Shown here piece by piece: positions 31,700-41,917 of a stretch of DNA of 64,000 nt. The first letter of the stretch is position 1. Each line of letters opens with the position of its first letter. Origin of the DNA: Blastococcus haudaquaticus (lineage in GTDB: Bacteria > Actinomycetota > Actinomycetes > Mycobacteriales > Geodermatophilaceae). The notes under the pieces are model-generated. The model was not told where the DNA came from, searched no databases, and saw only the letters and a program-made list of their open reading frames with translations. The position numbers and the translations under genes were made by a program. Location: the NCBI RefSeq assembly GCF_900230285.1, contig NZ_OCNK01000002.1, forward strand, positions 682,001 to 746,000, read 5' to 3'.

Positions 31700-32493
31700 C
31701 GGAGGACCTCTCTGCGCCCCTGCCGGGAGGCCAGGTGCCGGACGTCGTCGTCGAGGCCGACGCCGACGCGCTGGCGCGGGCCGTCGGGGAGGCGTTGGTC
31801 GCCCGGCTGGCCGCCGCCCAGGCGGTGCACGGGACGGCGTCGGTCGTGCTCACCGGCGGCGGGATCGGCACCGCCGTCCTCCAGCAGGTCGCCCGCCTGG
31901 CCGCGGAGCCGGTCCGCGAGACCGTGGACTGGACGGCGGTCGACGTCTGGTGGGGCGACGAGCGCTTCGTCCCCGCCGACGACGACGAACGGAACGAGCG
32001 GGGCGCCCGCCGCGCACTCCTCGACGTGGTCGGCGTGCCCGCCGGGCGGGTGCATGCCATGCCGCCGTCCGACGGGGAGTTCGCCGATCCGGAGGACGCC
32101 GCTGCCTGGTACGCCGCGGAGCTCGCCGCCGCTGCCCCTGAGGGGCATGTCCTCCCGCGGATCGACGTGCTCCTGCTGGGGATGGGCCCCGAGGGCCACG
32201 TCGCGTCGATCTTCCCGGACTCCCCGGCCGTCCGCGACGAGCGGCCGGTCGTGGCGGTCCGCGACTGCCCCAAGCCACCGCCGACGCGGGTCAGCCTCGG
32301 CTTCGCCGCGATCAACGCCGCCGAGGAGGTGTGGCTGCTCGTCTCCGGGGAGGGCAAGGCCCCCGCGGTGGCCGAGGCCCTGGCCGGCGCCGAGCCGGCG
32401 CAGCTGCCCGCTGCCGGTGTCCGCGGTGTGCGGGCCACGAGGTGGTTGCTGGATCGCGCCGCCGCGCGCGAACTGCCCGCACCACCCGGCTAG
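31696..32493 (+). CDS. pgl: 6-phosphogluconolactonase
   Basis: A 265-residue hydrolase of the glucosamine-6-P isomerase fold that opens 6-phosphogluconolactone. Seen are VVLTGGGIGTAVLQ, DVWWGDERFVPADDDERN and LLLGMGPEGHVASIFP (active-site His region). The C-terminus ATRWLLDRAAARELPAP is the usual end; a degraded copy of this tail lies downstream at about 32605-32672. The GTG start overlaps opcA. It closes the pentose-phosphate operon. Confidence 0.95.
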   Translation: MTEDLSAPLPGGQVPDVVVEADADALARAVGEALVARLAAAQAVHGTASVVLTGGGIGTAVLQQVARLAAEPVRETVDWTAVDVWWGDERFVPADDDERNERGARRALLDVVGVPAGRVHAMPPSDGEFADPEDAAAWYAAELAAAAPEGHVLPRIDVLLLGMGPEGHVASIFPDSPAVRDERPVVAVRDCPKPPPTRVSLGFAAINAAEEVWLLVSGEGKAPAVAEALAGAEPAQLPAAGVRGVRATRWLLDRAAARELPAPPG

Positions 32494-32604
32494 CCGCCCC
32501 CCGACGAGGAACTCCCAGGTCAACGGGCTCGGCGCCCCGGGTCCGTGCCCATGAGGGCGGCCCACTCCTCCTCCTCCTGGACGGGGTCACGTCCGCACGC
32601 GGTA

Positions 32605-32672
32605 CTGCACCCGCTGACGAGGTGGTTGCTCCACCACGCGCCCGCGGGCAAGCTTCCGGCACCGACCGGCCG
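32605..32672 (+). pseudogene. Degraded duplicate of the pgl 3' end
   Basis: Reads LTRWLLHHAPAGKLPAPTG in the same codon frame as the true pgl terminus ATRWLLDRAAARELPAPPG, with a 14-base exact DNA match (ACGAGGTGGTTGCT) at its start. It lies about 180 bp downstream of the original and has no stop or start of its own in register. It looks like a small tandem duplication left behind in the pgl/PIG-L spacer. Confidence 0.5.
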
Positions 32673-32701
32673 CCCGGCGGCCGGTCTCCCGACGACGGGG
32701 G

Positions 32702-33475
32702 TTGACCGGAGTGCGCGACCCGCTGCTCGACATCCGGCCCGGTGACCGCTGGCTGATCGCTGTGGCACATCCGGACGACGAGACGTTCGGCTGCGGCTCG
32801 GTGATCGCCCTGGCCTCGGTGTGCGGCGCGGAGGTCACCGTCGTCTGCGCGACCCGGGGCGAGGCGGGGGAACCCGTTCCCGGATCCGCCGACGGCGCGG
32901 ACCTCGGGGCCGTCCGGGAGGACGAGCTGCGCCGCGCTGCCGAGCGGCTGGGCGTCCGGCGCGTGGAGCTGCTGGGCTACCGGGACTCCGGCTTCGACGG
33001 CGACCTCCCCGCCGGATCGCTCTGCGCCGCGCCGTTGGACGAGGTCGCCGGCGCCCTCGGCGGGCTGATCGCGGAGATTCGGCCGCAGGTGGTGCTCACG
33101 CTGGACGGCAGCGATGGGCACCGCGACCACCTGCGCGTCGGCGCTGCGGCCCGCCGGGCCCTGGGTGACAGCGCCGGTCCCCTGCTGGCCGAGCACTGCT
33201 TGCCGGTCAGCCTGCTGCGCCGCTGGCTGGACGAGATGCGGGCGGTGCGGCCGGACACCGTCTACCACTCCCTCGACCCGGCGGCACTGGGCCGGGACGA
33301 CGCCGACATCACCGACGTGCTCGACACGGCGCGGGTGCTCGACCGCCGGGAGGCCGCCATCGCCGAGCACCGCTCCCAGGTCTCCCCGTTCGACGGCCTC
33401 AGCCCCGACCTGCGGCGGGTGTTCCTCACCACAGACCACCTCGCCCGCGTCGCGCTCACCGGTCGCACGCGGTAG
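32702..33475 (+). CDS. PIG-L family deacetylase
   Basis: A 257-residue zinc-dependent LmbE/PIG-L deacetylase. The zinc motif AHPDDE is at about residues 21-26, with the third ligand region SDGHRDHLRVG in the middle. The family contains MshB and Mca of mycothiol metabolism as well as other N-acetyl-sugar deacetylases. This one lies outside the mycothiol loci known to me, so no symbol is given. The start is TTG at 32702 or GTG at 32711. A perfect 9-bp hairpin precedes it (32664-32672/32678-32686). Confidence 0.88.
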   Translation: MTGVRDPLLDIRPGDRWLIAVAHPDDETFGCGSVIALASVCGAEVTVVCATRGEAGEPVPGSADGADLGAVREDELRRAAERLGVRRVELLGYRDSGFDGDLPAGSLCAAPLDEVAGALGGLIAEIRPQVVLTLDGSDGHRDHLRVGAAARRALGDSAGPLLAEHCLPVSLLRRWLDEMRAVRPDTVYHSLDPAALGRDDADITDVLDTARVLDRREAAIAEHRSQVSPFDGLSPDLRRVFLTTDHLARVALTGRTR

Positions 33476-33583
33476 CGACCGGCCGCCGGACGCCCCGTGC
33501 CTGGCGTATCCGCGGAGCCGGGCAGCCACTCCCCCGGCGGAGACGGCACGCTGCCGTCCAGCCGAAGCAGTGAGGAGCGCCCC

Positions 33584-33793
33584 ATGGCCCGCGACGACAT
33601 GGCCCGCGACGACACGACCCTCGACCGCGACCTGACCGATGGGGTCCCCGAGCCGCGGACCGACCGGGAGATCCTCTCGCCGGACGCGTGGCCGGCCAGG
33701 CACGGGAGCCGTCCGAGGTCGGAGTACTGGGACGTCACGACGGCCCGCTGGGTCCGGCGCCCACCACTGCCCGCGCCCCGTCGCGGCGCGTGA
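33584..33793 (+). CDS. Small hypothetical protein
   Basis: A 69-residue, highly charged protein that begins with a repeated MARDDMARDD and then DLTDGVPEPRTDREIL. The C-terminal part includes SEYWDVTTARWVRRPPLP. It has no membrane segment. I do not recognise a family. The ATG at 33584 has GAGGAG about 7 nt upstream. It ends in a hairpin shared with the convergent rbpA gene. Confidence 0.55.
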   Translation: MARDDMARDDTTLDRDLTDGVPEPRTDREILSPDAWPARHGSRPRSEYWDVTTARWVRRPPLPAPRRGA

Positions 33794-33800
33794 AGTGGTC

Positions 33801-33826
33801 GCCCGTCCCCCGCGAGGGGGACGGGC
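33801..33826. terminator. Bidirectional terminator between small ORF and rbpA
   Basis: A perfect 11-bp stem (33801-33811 with 33816-33826) closed by a GCGA tetraloop lies in the 40-bp gap between two convergent genes. Confidence 0.75.
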
Positions 33827-33832
33827 GGACCC

Positions 33833-34174
33833 TCAGGCCCCGCGGCGCTGGTGCAGCCGGGTCAGGGCTTCCTGCAGAAGAGCGTCGCCGTCGGCGTCAC
33901 TGCGCCGCTCACGGACGTACGCCAGGTGGGTCTTGTAGGGCTCGGTGCGGGGGGCCGCCGGGGGGTTCCGCTCGTCCTGGCCGGCCGGGAGACCGCAGCG
34001 CGGACAGTCCCAGTGCTCGGGCACGTCGGCGTCGGAGGCGAAGGCCACCCGGGTCTCGTGCCGGTTCGCGCACCAGAACGGGATCCGGTTCCGAGGCGCC
34101 GCCTCGCCGCGCTCGGCCTCTCCCATCGGACCTGCACCGACCCGGCTTCCCCGGATCGCGTTTCCACCAGCCAC
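33833..34174 (-). CDS. rbpA: RNA polymerase-binding protein RbpA
   Basis: A 113-residue actinobacterial protein that binds RNA polymerase core and the sigma factor and stabilises open complexes. The zinc core has CANRH and CPRCG, with the intervening VAFASDADVPEHWD typical of the family. The sigma-interacting C-terminal helix ends LLQEALTRLHQRRGA. I take the GTG at 34174 (VAGGNAIRGSR) with AGGGGGC upstream rather than the longer frame. A -10-like TAGACT at 34226-34231 would give a leader of about 45 nt. Confidence 0.9.
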   Translation of the reverse strand: MAGGNAIRGSRVGAGPMGEAERGEAAPRNRIPFWCANRHETRVAFASDADVPEHWDCPRCGLPAGQDERNPPAAPRTEPYKTHLAYVRERRSDADGDALLQEALTRLHQRRGA

Positions 34175-34225
34175 GAGTGCCCCCTGCGTCTTCGGGATCG
34201 TGCGGCAGATCACGGCCGCCCCGGC

Positions 34226-34231
34226 AGTCTA
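34226..34231 (-). promoter_or_regulatory. Candidate rbpA -10 element
   Basis: TAGACT on the minus strand, about 50 bp upstream of the GTG start. The region just before it contains GGAAAT, faintly like a stress-sigma -35 box, but spacing and match are too poor to name a sigma factor. Confidence 0.3.
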
Positions 34232-34289
34232 GGGGCTGAACAGGCGATTTCCGGTCACGTTTTCGCGCCGGAAGCGTGACGTGCTGGAA

Positions 34290-34347
34290 CGGCCCTCCTG
34301 CAGGGGCCCGCCGCGAGCGTGCGAGTGGTGGGGGCAGGAGGGTCCTT
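34290..34347 (-). repeat. Dispersed stop-codon-proximal hairpin element, copy 2
   Basis: Begins 2 nt after the secG stop. On the gene strand the outer arms are GGACCCTCCTGC and GCAGGAGGGCC, paired almost end to end; the inner part is CCCACCACTCGC...GCGGCGGG. Compared with copy 1 the arm bases differ on both sides in a matching way. Similarity to copy 3 extends about 12 bp further out (GCTGGARCGRCCCTYCTGCAGG on the plus strand). Confidence 0.75.
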
Positions 34348-34349
34348 GT

Positions 34350-34583
34350 TCAGCCGACCTTGAGCAGGATCCCCAGTCCGACGATGCACACGGTCCAGAT
34401 CAGCGCGCAGAACACCGTCAGCCGGTTGAGGTTCTTCTCGACGACGGAGGAGCCGCTCAGGGAGGAGGACACGGCGCCGCCGAACATGGAGGACAGACCG
34501 CCGCCCTTGCCGCGGTGCAGCAGGATCAGCACGATGAGGATCACGCTGGTCAGGACGAGCAGCGCGTTGAGGACGAGCTCCAT
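34350..34583 (-). CDS. secG: Preprotein translocase subunit SecG
   Basis: A 77-residue two-helix membrane protein of the Sec translocon. The helices are about residues 4-22 and 51-72, joined by the cytosolic loop HRGKGGGLSSMFGG, which is the family signature. The ATG at 34583 has GGAGAAG upstream. Its usual actinobacterial neighbour is tpiA; here a binding-protein gene lies between them. Dispersed repeat copy 2 follows directly. Confidence 0.93.
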   Translation of the reverse strand: MELVLNALLVLTSVILIVLILLHRGKGGGLSSMFGGAVSSSLSGSSVVEKNLNRLTVFCALIWTVCIVGLGILLKVG

Positions 34584-34639
34584 GACGACTTCTCCAGGCT
34601 AGGCGGCCGGCTGACGACACCGGGCTCTGGTCCACGAGC

Positions 34640-36445
34640 CTAACGGACGCCCGCGGTGGCCAGGTCGTAGCCGCTGTAGGGCTGCATCACCACGGCGTTG
34701 CGCAGCCGCTGGCCGGCCAGCAGCTGGATGCGCGTCTCGGCCAGCGGCACGTACGCCGCGGCTGCGTCCACGGCGGAGACGACCTCCCGCCAGGCGGCCG
34801 TCTCCCCGGCGGCCCGGGCGGCGTCCACCAGGCCGCTGACGGCCGGGTCGTCGAACCGTGCGTAGTTGGTGTTCCCCACCGACCGGATGCTGCGGCCGTC
34901 GACGAGCGGCGCCAGGAAGGACCCCGGGGTCGGGAAGTCCGCCGTCGAGGTGGCGAGGATGATGCCGTAGCCGTTCGCCGCCACGCTGTCGGGGTTGCCG
35001 ACGTCGGTCGCGTAGAAGCTGGTCGCGTCGAGCGGCCGCACGTCCGCCTGGATGCCCACCTCCGCGAGCTGCGCGGCGATCTCCTCGGCCACCCGCACCC
35101 CGGCCGGCGTGTCGGCGACCGCGAGGACGGTGCTGAAGCCGTCGGGCATCCCGCAGGCCTCCAGCGAGGCGCGCGCGGCCGACAGATCGGGACCCGGATC
35201 GGGATCCTCGGGGCCACCGTCGAGGCTGCGTGGCCACAGCACCGAGCGACGCACCGCGTTCACGCCCCCACCGAGCTGCTCCTGCACCGCGGCACGGTCG
35301 ACGGAGGCCGCCACGGCCGCCCGGCAGTGCGGATCGGTCATCGGCGCGACGTCGGTCGGCAGGGCCAGCAGCCGGAGCGAACCGGTCGTGGTGTCGTCGA
35401 TGCGGTCGCGGAGCGGGCGATCGTCGTCGGCGTCCAGGCGGGCGGTGGTCGCCGAGTGGACACCGGCCCCGGTGATGTCGACGTCGGCGGACCCGGCGAG
35501 CAGCGCCTGGTCCCGCTCCACCGCGTTGAGGCCGGTCCGCACCACGACGCGGTCGGGCAGCGCCGTGCGGACGTCGTCCGTGGCGGGGTCCCACTGGGGG
35601 TTCCGTTCGAGCAGGATCCCGGCTGCCTGGTCGACCGAGGTGACGGCGTACGGGCCGGAGGACACCGGGTCGGCGCCGTACCCGGCGCCGCTGTCGTTCC
35701 CGATGGGCACCGGACTGCTCGACGGCAGGGCCAGCACGAACGGGAGGTCCCGCTGCGGAGCCCGGAGCCGGAAGACGATGGTCCGGTCGTCGGGGGTCTC
35801 GATCGTCGGCAGGCCGAGCTTGTCGGCCGCCTCGTCCTGGTAGGGACCGGCGTACTCGTTCCCCGGGACGTCGAAGAGGTCGACGACGTAGGTCGGGCCG
35901 CCGACGATGACGTCGGAGGCGAAGGACCGCTCGATGCCGTACTTCACGTCGCGGCTGGTGATGGGTCGGCCCGTCTCGAAGCGCACGCCCTCGCGGAGCG
36001 TGAACGTCCAGCTCAGCCCGTCCTCCGACGGCGTCCCGAGGTCGGTCGCGAGGTCGGGGACGAGTTCGTCGGTGCGCCCGGGCTCCGACGAGTAGGTGAC
36101 CAGGGTGCGGGTGTAGAGCCGCATCAGGTTCCAGACGCCGGGCAGGTAGGACCGCTGCGGGTCGAGGCTGTCGATCTCGGCGGACACGACGCGCAGCGTC
36201 TCGCCGGTCGTGGTGGAGGGCGCCCGGACACCGGAGACGCCGGCGTCCGGCGCGCCCTCGACCACGGGGACGTCGGCCCGTCCGCCGGCGCCGCCACCGC
36301 AGCTGACCGCGATGACGACGACCAGCACCACCACGGCGACCGCCGCCAGGATCCGGCGGCGGGGCAGTGCCCTGGCCCATGCGGGCAGGCGGTCGCCCCG
36401 CCGTTCCTGGATCTTCTCCACTGGCTGCTGCCGCCCCCACCCCAT
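34640..36445 (-). CDS. Orphan ABC transporter substrate-binding lipoprotein (family 5, peptide/oligopeptide type)
   Basis: A 601-residue extracytoplasmic binding protein. After a basic cytosolic start, a hydrophobic segment (about residues 32-48) ends in a lipobox-like VIAVSC, so it is likely lipid-anchored at C49. The SBP_bac_5 fold follows, with LREGVRFETGRPITSRDVKYGIERS as the hallmark segment (shown in part: GRPITSRDVKYGIERS). Ligands of the family are peptides, nickel or opines. No permease or ATPase gene lies nearby, so its transporter partners must be elsewhere. It starts 24 nt after tpiA and ends 57 nt before secG. Confidence 0.88.
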   Translation of the reverse strand: MGWGRQQPVEKIQERRGDRLPAWARALPRRRILAAVAVVVLVVVIAVSCGGGAGGRADVPVVEGAPDAGVSGVRAPSTTTGETLRVVSAEIDSLDPQRSYLPGVWNLMRLYTRTLVTYSSEPGRTDELVPDLATDLGTPSEDGLSWTFTLREGVRFETGRPITSRDVKYGIERSFASDVIVGGPTYVVDLFDVPGNEYAGPYQDEAADKLGLPTIETPDDRTIVFRLRAPQRDLPFVLALPSSSPVPIGNDSGAGYGADPVSSGPYAVTSVDQAAGILLERNPQWDPATDDVRTALPDRVVVRTGLNAVERDQALLAGSADVDITGAGVHSATTARLDADDDRPLRDRIDDTTTGSLRLLALPTDVAPMTDPHCRAAVAASVDRAAVQEQLGGGVNAVRRSVLWPRSLDGGPEDPDPGPDLSAARASLEACGMPDGFSTVLAVADTPAGVRVAEEIAAQLAEVGIQADVRPLDATSFYATDVGNPDSVAANGYGIILATSTADFPTPGSFLAPLVDGRSIRSVGNTNYARFDDPAVSGLVDAARAAGETAAWREVVSAVDAAAAYVPLAETRIQLLAGQRLRNAVVMQPYSGYDLATAGVR

Positions 36446-36468
36446 GCGGCCGGCGGCGGCAGCGGGGC

Positions 36469-37329
36469 TCAGCTGCCGTCGGCGGCTATCCGACAGATCT
36501 GTGCGAACTCGTCGGCGTCCAGGCTGGCGCCGCCGACAAGGGCACCGTCGATGTCCGGCCCGGCCAGGATCCCGGCCGTGCTCGCGGCCTTCACCGACCC
36601 GCCGTAGAGGATACGGACGGAGGCGGCCGTCTCCGGGCCGAAGCGCTCGGCGAGCCGCGACCGGAGTGCCCCGCAGACCTCCTGTGCGTCCTCCGGCGTC
36701 GCGACCTCGCCGGTGCCGATCGCCCAGACCGGCTCGTAGGCGATGACGATTCCGCCGCCGAACCCGGCACCCCCGCCATGGCCGACCCCGCCCACCTGCT
36801 CGGCCGTGAGCCCCTCCAGCGAGGCGTCGAGCTGGTCGGTGCAGAACGCGACGTGCGCCTCAGCCTTGCGGACGTCGAGCCCCTCCCCCACGCACACGAT
36901 CGGGACGACCCCGTGCCGGAGCGCCGCCTGCGCCTTGGCCGCCACGACCGCGTCGTCCTCGGCGTGCAGCGCGCGCCGCTCGGAGTGGCCGACGGTGACG
37001 TACTGGCAGGCCAGTGCGGCGAGCATCGCTCCGCTGACCTCGCCGGTGTAGGCGCCCGAGTCGTGGGCCGAGAGGTCCTGCGCGCCGAACCCGACGGACA
37101 GCTTGTCGCCGGTCACCAGGGTCTGCACGCTGCGCAGCGCCGTGAACGGCGGCAGGACGACGACCTCGGCGGTGTCGAGGACCGGTCCGGGCACCGTGAA
37201 CGCCAGCTTCTGCACCAGGCCGATCGCGTCCAGGTGGGTCATGTGCATCTTCCAGTTGCCGGCGATCAGCGTCCGCCGGTCACCGCCCTGAAAGGCGCCC
37301 CGCCTGGGGGTGGACTCCTTGCGCGCCAT
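36469..37329 (-). CDS. tpiA: Triosephosphate isomerase
   Basis: A 286-residue TIM barrel interconverting dihydroxyacetone-P and glyceraldehyde-3-P. Catalytic residues are seen: Lys in [10 protein letters not shown], His in TVGHSERR, Glu in [12 protein letters not shown]. It is about 25 residues longer than usual because of the N-terminal [15 protein letters not shown] stretch; an internal start closer to [10 protein letters not shown] is possible. The ATG at 37329 overlaps the pgk stop (ATGA). It forms a glycolytic block with pgk and gap upstream. Confidence 0.95.
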   Translation of the reverse strand: MARKESTPRRGAFQGGDRRTLIAGNWKMHMTHLDAIGLVQKLAFTVPGPVLDTAEVVVLPPFTALRSVQTLVTGDKLSVGFGAQDLSAHDSGAYTGEVSGAMLAALACQYVTVGHSERRALHAEDDAVVAAKAQAALRHGVVPIVCVGEGLDVRKAEAHVAFCTDQLDASLEGLTAEQVGGVGHGGGAGFGGGIVIAYEPVWAIGTGEVATPEDAQEVCGALRSRLAERFGPETAASVRILYGGSVKAASTAGILAGPDIDGALVGGASLDADEFAQICRIAADGS

Positions 37330-38533
37330 CACAGCCCCGATCCGTCGGCCAGCACCTGGAGGCCGGGGAGCTCCCGACCCTCGAGGTACTCCAGCGACGC
37401 GCCGCCGCCGGTGCTGATGTGCCCGTAGGCGTCCTCGTCGAGACCGAGCACGCGGACCGCGGCGGCGGAGTCGCCGCCGCCGACCACCGAGAGCCCGGCG
37501 ACGGCGCTGACTGCCCGCGCCACGCCGCGGGTGCCGTCCTGGAACGGCGCCAGCTCGAAGACGCCCATCGGGCCGTTCCAGAAGACGGTGCCGGCGTTGC
37601 CGAGCGTGGTGCCGAACAGCTCGACGGTGCGCGGACCGACGTCCAGGCCCATCTGGTCGTCCGGGATGGCGTCGACCGGGACGACGGTGGTCTCGACGTC
37701 GGCGCTGAACTCGGGCGAGCAGACCACGTCGACCGGGAGCACGATGCGGTCGCCGGCCTCGGCCAGGAGCCGACGGCAGGTGTCGACCTGATCGGCCTCC
37801 AGCAGCGACTTCCCGACACCGTGGCCCTGCGCGGCGAGGAAGGTGAAGCACATGCCCCCGCCGACCAGCAGGCGATCGACCTTCGGCAGCAGGGCCTCGA
37901 TGACCGCCAGCTTGTCGCTGACCTTCGATCCGCCGAGCACGACCACGTAGGGCCGCTCGGGGTCGGTGGTCAGCCGGGTGAGCACCTCGAGCTCCCGGGC
38001 GACGAGCCGACCGGCGGCGTGCGGCAGCCGCTCCGCGACGTCGAACACCGAGGCGTGCTTGCGGTGCACCGCACCGAAGGCGTCGTCGACGTAGAGGTCG
38101 GCCAGGGCAGCCAGCCGGTCGGCCAGCTCCCGGCGCTCGGCGTCGTCCTTCGACGTCTCGGCCGCCTCGAACCGGACGTTCTCCAGCAGCAGGACGTCGC
38201 CGTCGGCGAGCGCCGCCACCTTCGCCTTCGCGTCCTCGCCGGCGACGTCGGTGGCCAGGGGAACCGTCGAGCCCAGGAGCTCGCCCAGCCGCGCCGCGAC
38301 CGGTGCGAGGGAGAACTGCGGGTCCGGCGCACCCTTGGGCCGGCCGAGGTGGGCGGCGACGACCACCCGCGCGCCGCCGTCCCGCAGGGCCTGCAGGGTG
38401 GGCAAGCTGGCGCGGATCCGGCCGTCGTCGGTGATCTCTCGGGTCTGCTTGTCGAGCGGGACGTTCAGGTCGGCGCGCAGGAGCACGCGCCGACCGGAGA
38501 CGCCCTCGGCGAGGAGGTCGTCCAGAGAGCGCA

Positions 38534-38534
<1 letters not shown>
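37329..38534 (-). CDS. pgk: Phosphoglycerate kinase
   Basis: A 401-residue two-domain kinase generating ATP from 1,3-bisphosphoglycerate. Signature segments are [13 protein letters not shown] near the N-terminus, [17 protein letters not shown] and [12 protein letters not shown], with the nucleotide glycine patch [11 protein letters not shown]. The ATG at 38534 (MRSLDD) overlaps the gap stop codon. Spacing with tpiA is also a four-base overlap. Confidence 0.97.
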
Positions 38535-39822
<1,288 letters not shown>

Positions 39823-39878
39823 CGACCCTTCTGCAGGCTCCCGCCGCGGGCGTGCCAGCGGTGGGGGCGAGGGGTCCT
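39823..39878 (-). repeat. Dispersed stop-codon-proximal hairpin element, copy 3
   Basis: Begins at the whiA stop codon. On the gene strand it has AGGACCCC, then CCCCCACCGCTGGC...GCGGCGGG, then CTGCAGAAGGGTCG. Here the outer 3' arm reads GGGTC, restoring pairing with the GACCC of the 5' arm, whereas in copies 1 and 2 the A opposes C. It is most similar to copy 2. Confidence 0.75.
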
Positions 39879-39879
39879 G

Positions 39880-40860
39880 CTACTGGGCCAGCATGTCGTC
39901 GGTGACGACGGATTCCGTGTCCGGGATGCCGAGGTCCTTGGCCCGCTTGTCCGCCATCGCCAGAAGACGCCGTATGCGTCCGGCAACAGCGTCCTTGGTC
40001 ATGGGCGGGTCGGCGCGCTGGCCGAGCTCCTCCAGGGACGCCTGACCGAACTCCAGCCGCAGCCGGCCCGCCACGAGCAGGTGCTCGGGTGCGTCGTCGG
40101 CCAGGATCTCGAGCGCACGCTCCACGCGGGCGCTGGCGGCCACCGCGGCGCGGGCCGAGCGGCGCAGGTTCGCGTCGTCGAAGTTCGCCAGCCGGTTCGC
40201 GGTCGCCCGGACCTCGCGGCGCATCCGCCGCTCCTCCCAGGCCAGGACCGCGTCGTGGGCGCCCATGCGGGTGAGCAGGGCGCTGATGGCGTCGCCGTCC
40301 CGGATGACCACCCGGTCCGCGCCACGGACCTCGCGCGCCTTCGCCGGGATGCCCAGGCGCCGCGCGGCACCCACCAGCGCCATGGCCGCCTCGGGCCCGG
40401 GGCAGGTCACCTCCAGCGAGGAGGACCGCCCCGGCTCGGTGAGCGACCCGTGCGCCAGGAAGGCGCCGCGCCAGGCGGCCTCGGCGTCGTTGATGCCACC
40501 GGAGACCACCGCCGGCGGCAGCCCGCGGACCGGCCGCCCGCGCTGGTCGACCAGCCCGGTCTGCCGGGCCAGGCCCTCGCCGTGCTTCGCGATCCGGACC
40601 AGGTAGCGCACGCCGCGACGGATGTTGCCGCCGGCGAGCACGCTCACCCCGCTCGTGTAGCCGTACACCTCGCTGATGTCGCGGCGCAGGCGCCTGGCCA
40701 CCGAGCCCGTGTCCAGCTCCGCTTCGATGACCACTCGTCCGCCCACGATGTGCAGACCGCCCGAGAAGCGCAGCAGCGCCGTGACCTCTGCCTTGCGCTC
40801 CGAGGTCTTCGTGCACTCGACCCGTGAGAGCTCGTCCTTGACCATTGCGGTCATCGCCAT
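39880..40860 (-). CDS. whiA: Sporulation/cell-division regulator WhiA
   Basis: A 326-residue protein combining an N-terminal degenerate LAGLIDADG homing-endonuclease fold ([32 protein letters not shown]) with a C-terminal HTH ([20 protein letters not shown]). In Streptomyces it activates genes for sporulation septation together with WhiB; it is conserved across Gram-positive bacteria. It lacks endonuclease catalytic residues. The ATG at 40860 has AGGGGA upstream. It follows yvcK by about 90 bp. Its presence suggests a sporulating or differentiating organism. Confidence 0.95.
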   Translation of the reverse strand: MAMTAMVKDELSRVECTKTSERKAEVTALLRFSGGLHIVGGRVVIEAELDTGSVARRLRRDISEVYGYTSGVSVLAGGNIRRGVRYLVRIAKHGEGLARQTGLVDQRGRPVRGLPPAVVSGGINDAEAAWRGAFLAHGSLTEPGRSSSLEVTCPGPEAAMALVGAARRLGIPAKAREVRGADRVVIRDGDAISALLTRMGAHDAVLAWEERRMRREVRATANRLANFDDANLRRSARAAVAASARVERALEILADDAPEHLLVAGRLRLEFGQASLEELGQRADPPMTKDAVAGRIRRLLAMADKRAKDLGIPDTESVVTDDMLAQ

Positions 40861-40948
40861 GTGCGGCGTCCCCTTCCCCCTTGTACCGACCGCTCAGGAT
40901 CGAAAGCTGTCGTCAGTTCCGACACCTGATCGGACACCCGTACCCCTC

Positions 40949-41917
40949 TCAGCGCGCGCCGACCACGGAGGCCAGCGCGGCGGACAGTCGCACGGGATCG
41001 TGCCGTGGTGCGCCGTCGAGCTCGGCGACCGGAGCCAGGACCAGCTCGGCGCCGCACTCGCGCACCGCAGACAGGAGACCACGACGGTCAACCACCGAAT
41101 CAGCATCGGCGATCACCGTGTGCAACGCCACCCCGCCCAGATGCGCCTGCAGCACGCTCAGGTGCTCCTCCGGGGAGAAGCCGTCGGTCTCGCCGGGCTG
41201 CGGTACCAGGTTGAGCACCACCACCACGCGGGCCTGCGCGGACGCCAGCGCCGCCCGCAGCCGTGGGACCAGCAGGTGCGGCAGGACGGAGGTGTACCAG
41301 GACCCGGGACCCAGCGAGATGACGTCGGCCGCGGCGATCGCCTCGAGGACGGCGGGATGCACCGGCGGGTCCGCCGGGGAGACGAGGATCTCCCGGACGT
41401 GGCCCGGGGTGGCCGCGATGGCCACCTGACCGCGGATGGTGCGGCTGCGCTCCGGGTCGTCCGGATCGGTGGTGTCCACCTGCGCGACGAGGTCGAGCGG
41501 GACGTCGGCCATCGGCAGCACCCGCCCGCAGCAACCGAGCAGCGCGGCGAGGTCGTCGAGCGCGCGGGTGGTGTCCCCACCGTGCATCTCGGTCAGGCCG
41601 GTCAGCATGAGGTTGCCGACCGGGTGGCCGGCGAGGACGCCGGAGCCACCGAGCCGGTGCTGCAGGAGGGCCGCGAGCTCCTGCCCACGGGGATCGGCGC
41701 CGGCCAGGGCGGCCAGGGCCATCCGGAGGTCGCCGGGAGGCAGGACGGGCATCTCACGGCGGATGCGGCCCGACGAGCCGCCGTCGTCGGCGACGGTGAC
41801 GACCGCCGTCAGCTCGGGCGTGATCCGTCGCCACGCGCTCAGCGCCGCCGCGAGCCCGTGCCCGCCGCCGAAGGCCACGACGCGGGGGGGCTCCAGCCGC
41901 GGGTGCTCGGCGCCCAC
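40949..41917 (-). CDS. YvcK / gluconeogenesis factor family (UDP-GlcNAc-binding)
   Basis: A 322-residue CofD-like Rossmann protein; family members bind UDP-GlcNAc and affect cell-wall and carbon metabolism. Motifs are VVAFGGGHGLAAALSAW at the N-terminus, TVADDGGSSGRIRRE, PPGDLRMALAAL, and ISLGPGSWYTSVLPHLL. The GTG start at 41917 overlaps the last base of the rapZ stop codon. The whiA-yvcK-rapZ order is the conserved actinobacterial arrangement. Confidence 0.93.
   Translation of the reverse strand: MGAEHPRLEPPRVVAFGGGHGLAAALSAWRRITPELTAVVTVADDGGSSGRIRREMPVLPPGDLRMALAALAGADPRGQELAALLQHRLGGSGVLAGHPVGNLMLTGLTEMHGGDTTRALDDLAALLGCCGRVLPMADVPLDLVAQVDTTDPDDPERSRTIRGQVAIAATPGHVREILVSPADPPVHPAVLEAIAAADVISLGPGSWYTSVLPHLLVPRLRAALASAQARVVVVLNLVPQPGETDGFSPEEHLSVLQAHLGGVALHTVIADADSVVDRRGLLSAVRECGAELVLAPVAELDGAPRHDPVRLSAALASVVGAR

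Noticed and set aside
32545-32745. Short plus-strand frame between pgl and PIG-L as a possible gene
   Set aside because: Only the pgl-like tail in its middle looks protein-derived; its start has no ribosome site and it runs into the PIG-L gene out of frame.
32702-33475. MshB (mycothiol synthesis deacetylase) as a specific name for the PIG-L protein
   Set aside because: Only the general AHPDDE and HxxH-type features are visible; nothing separates MshB from other PIG-L enzymes here.
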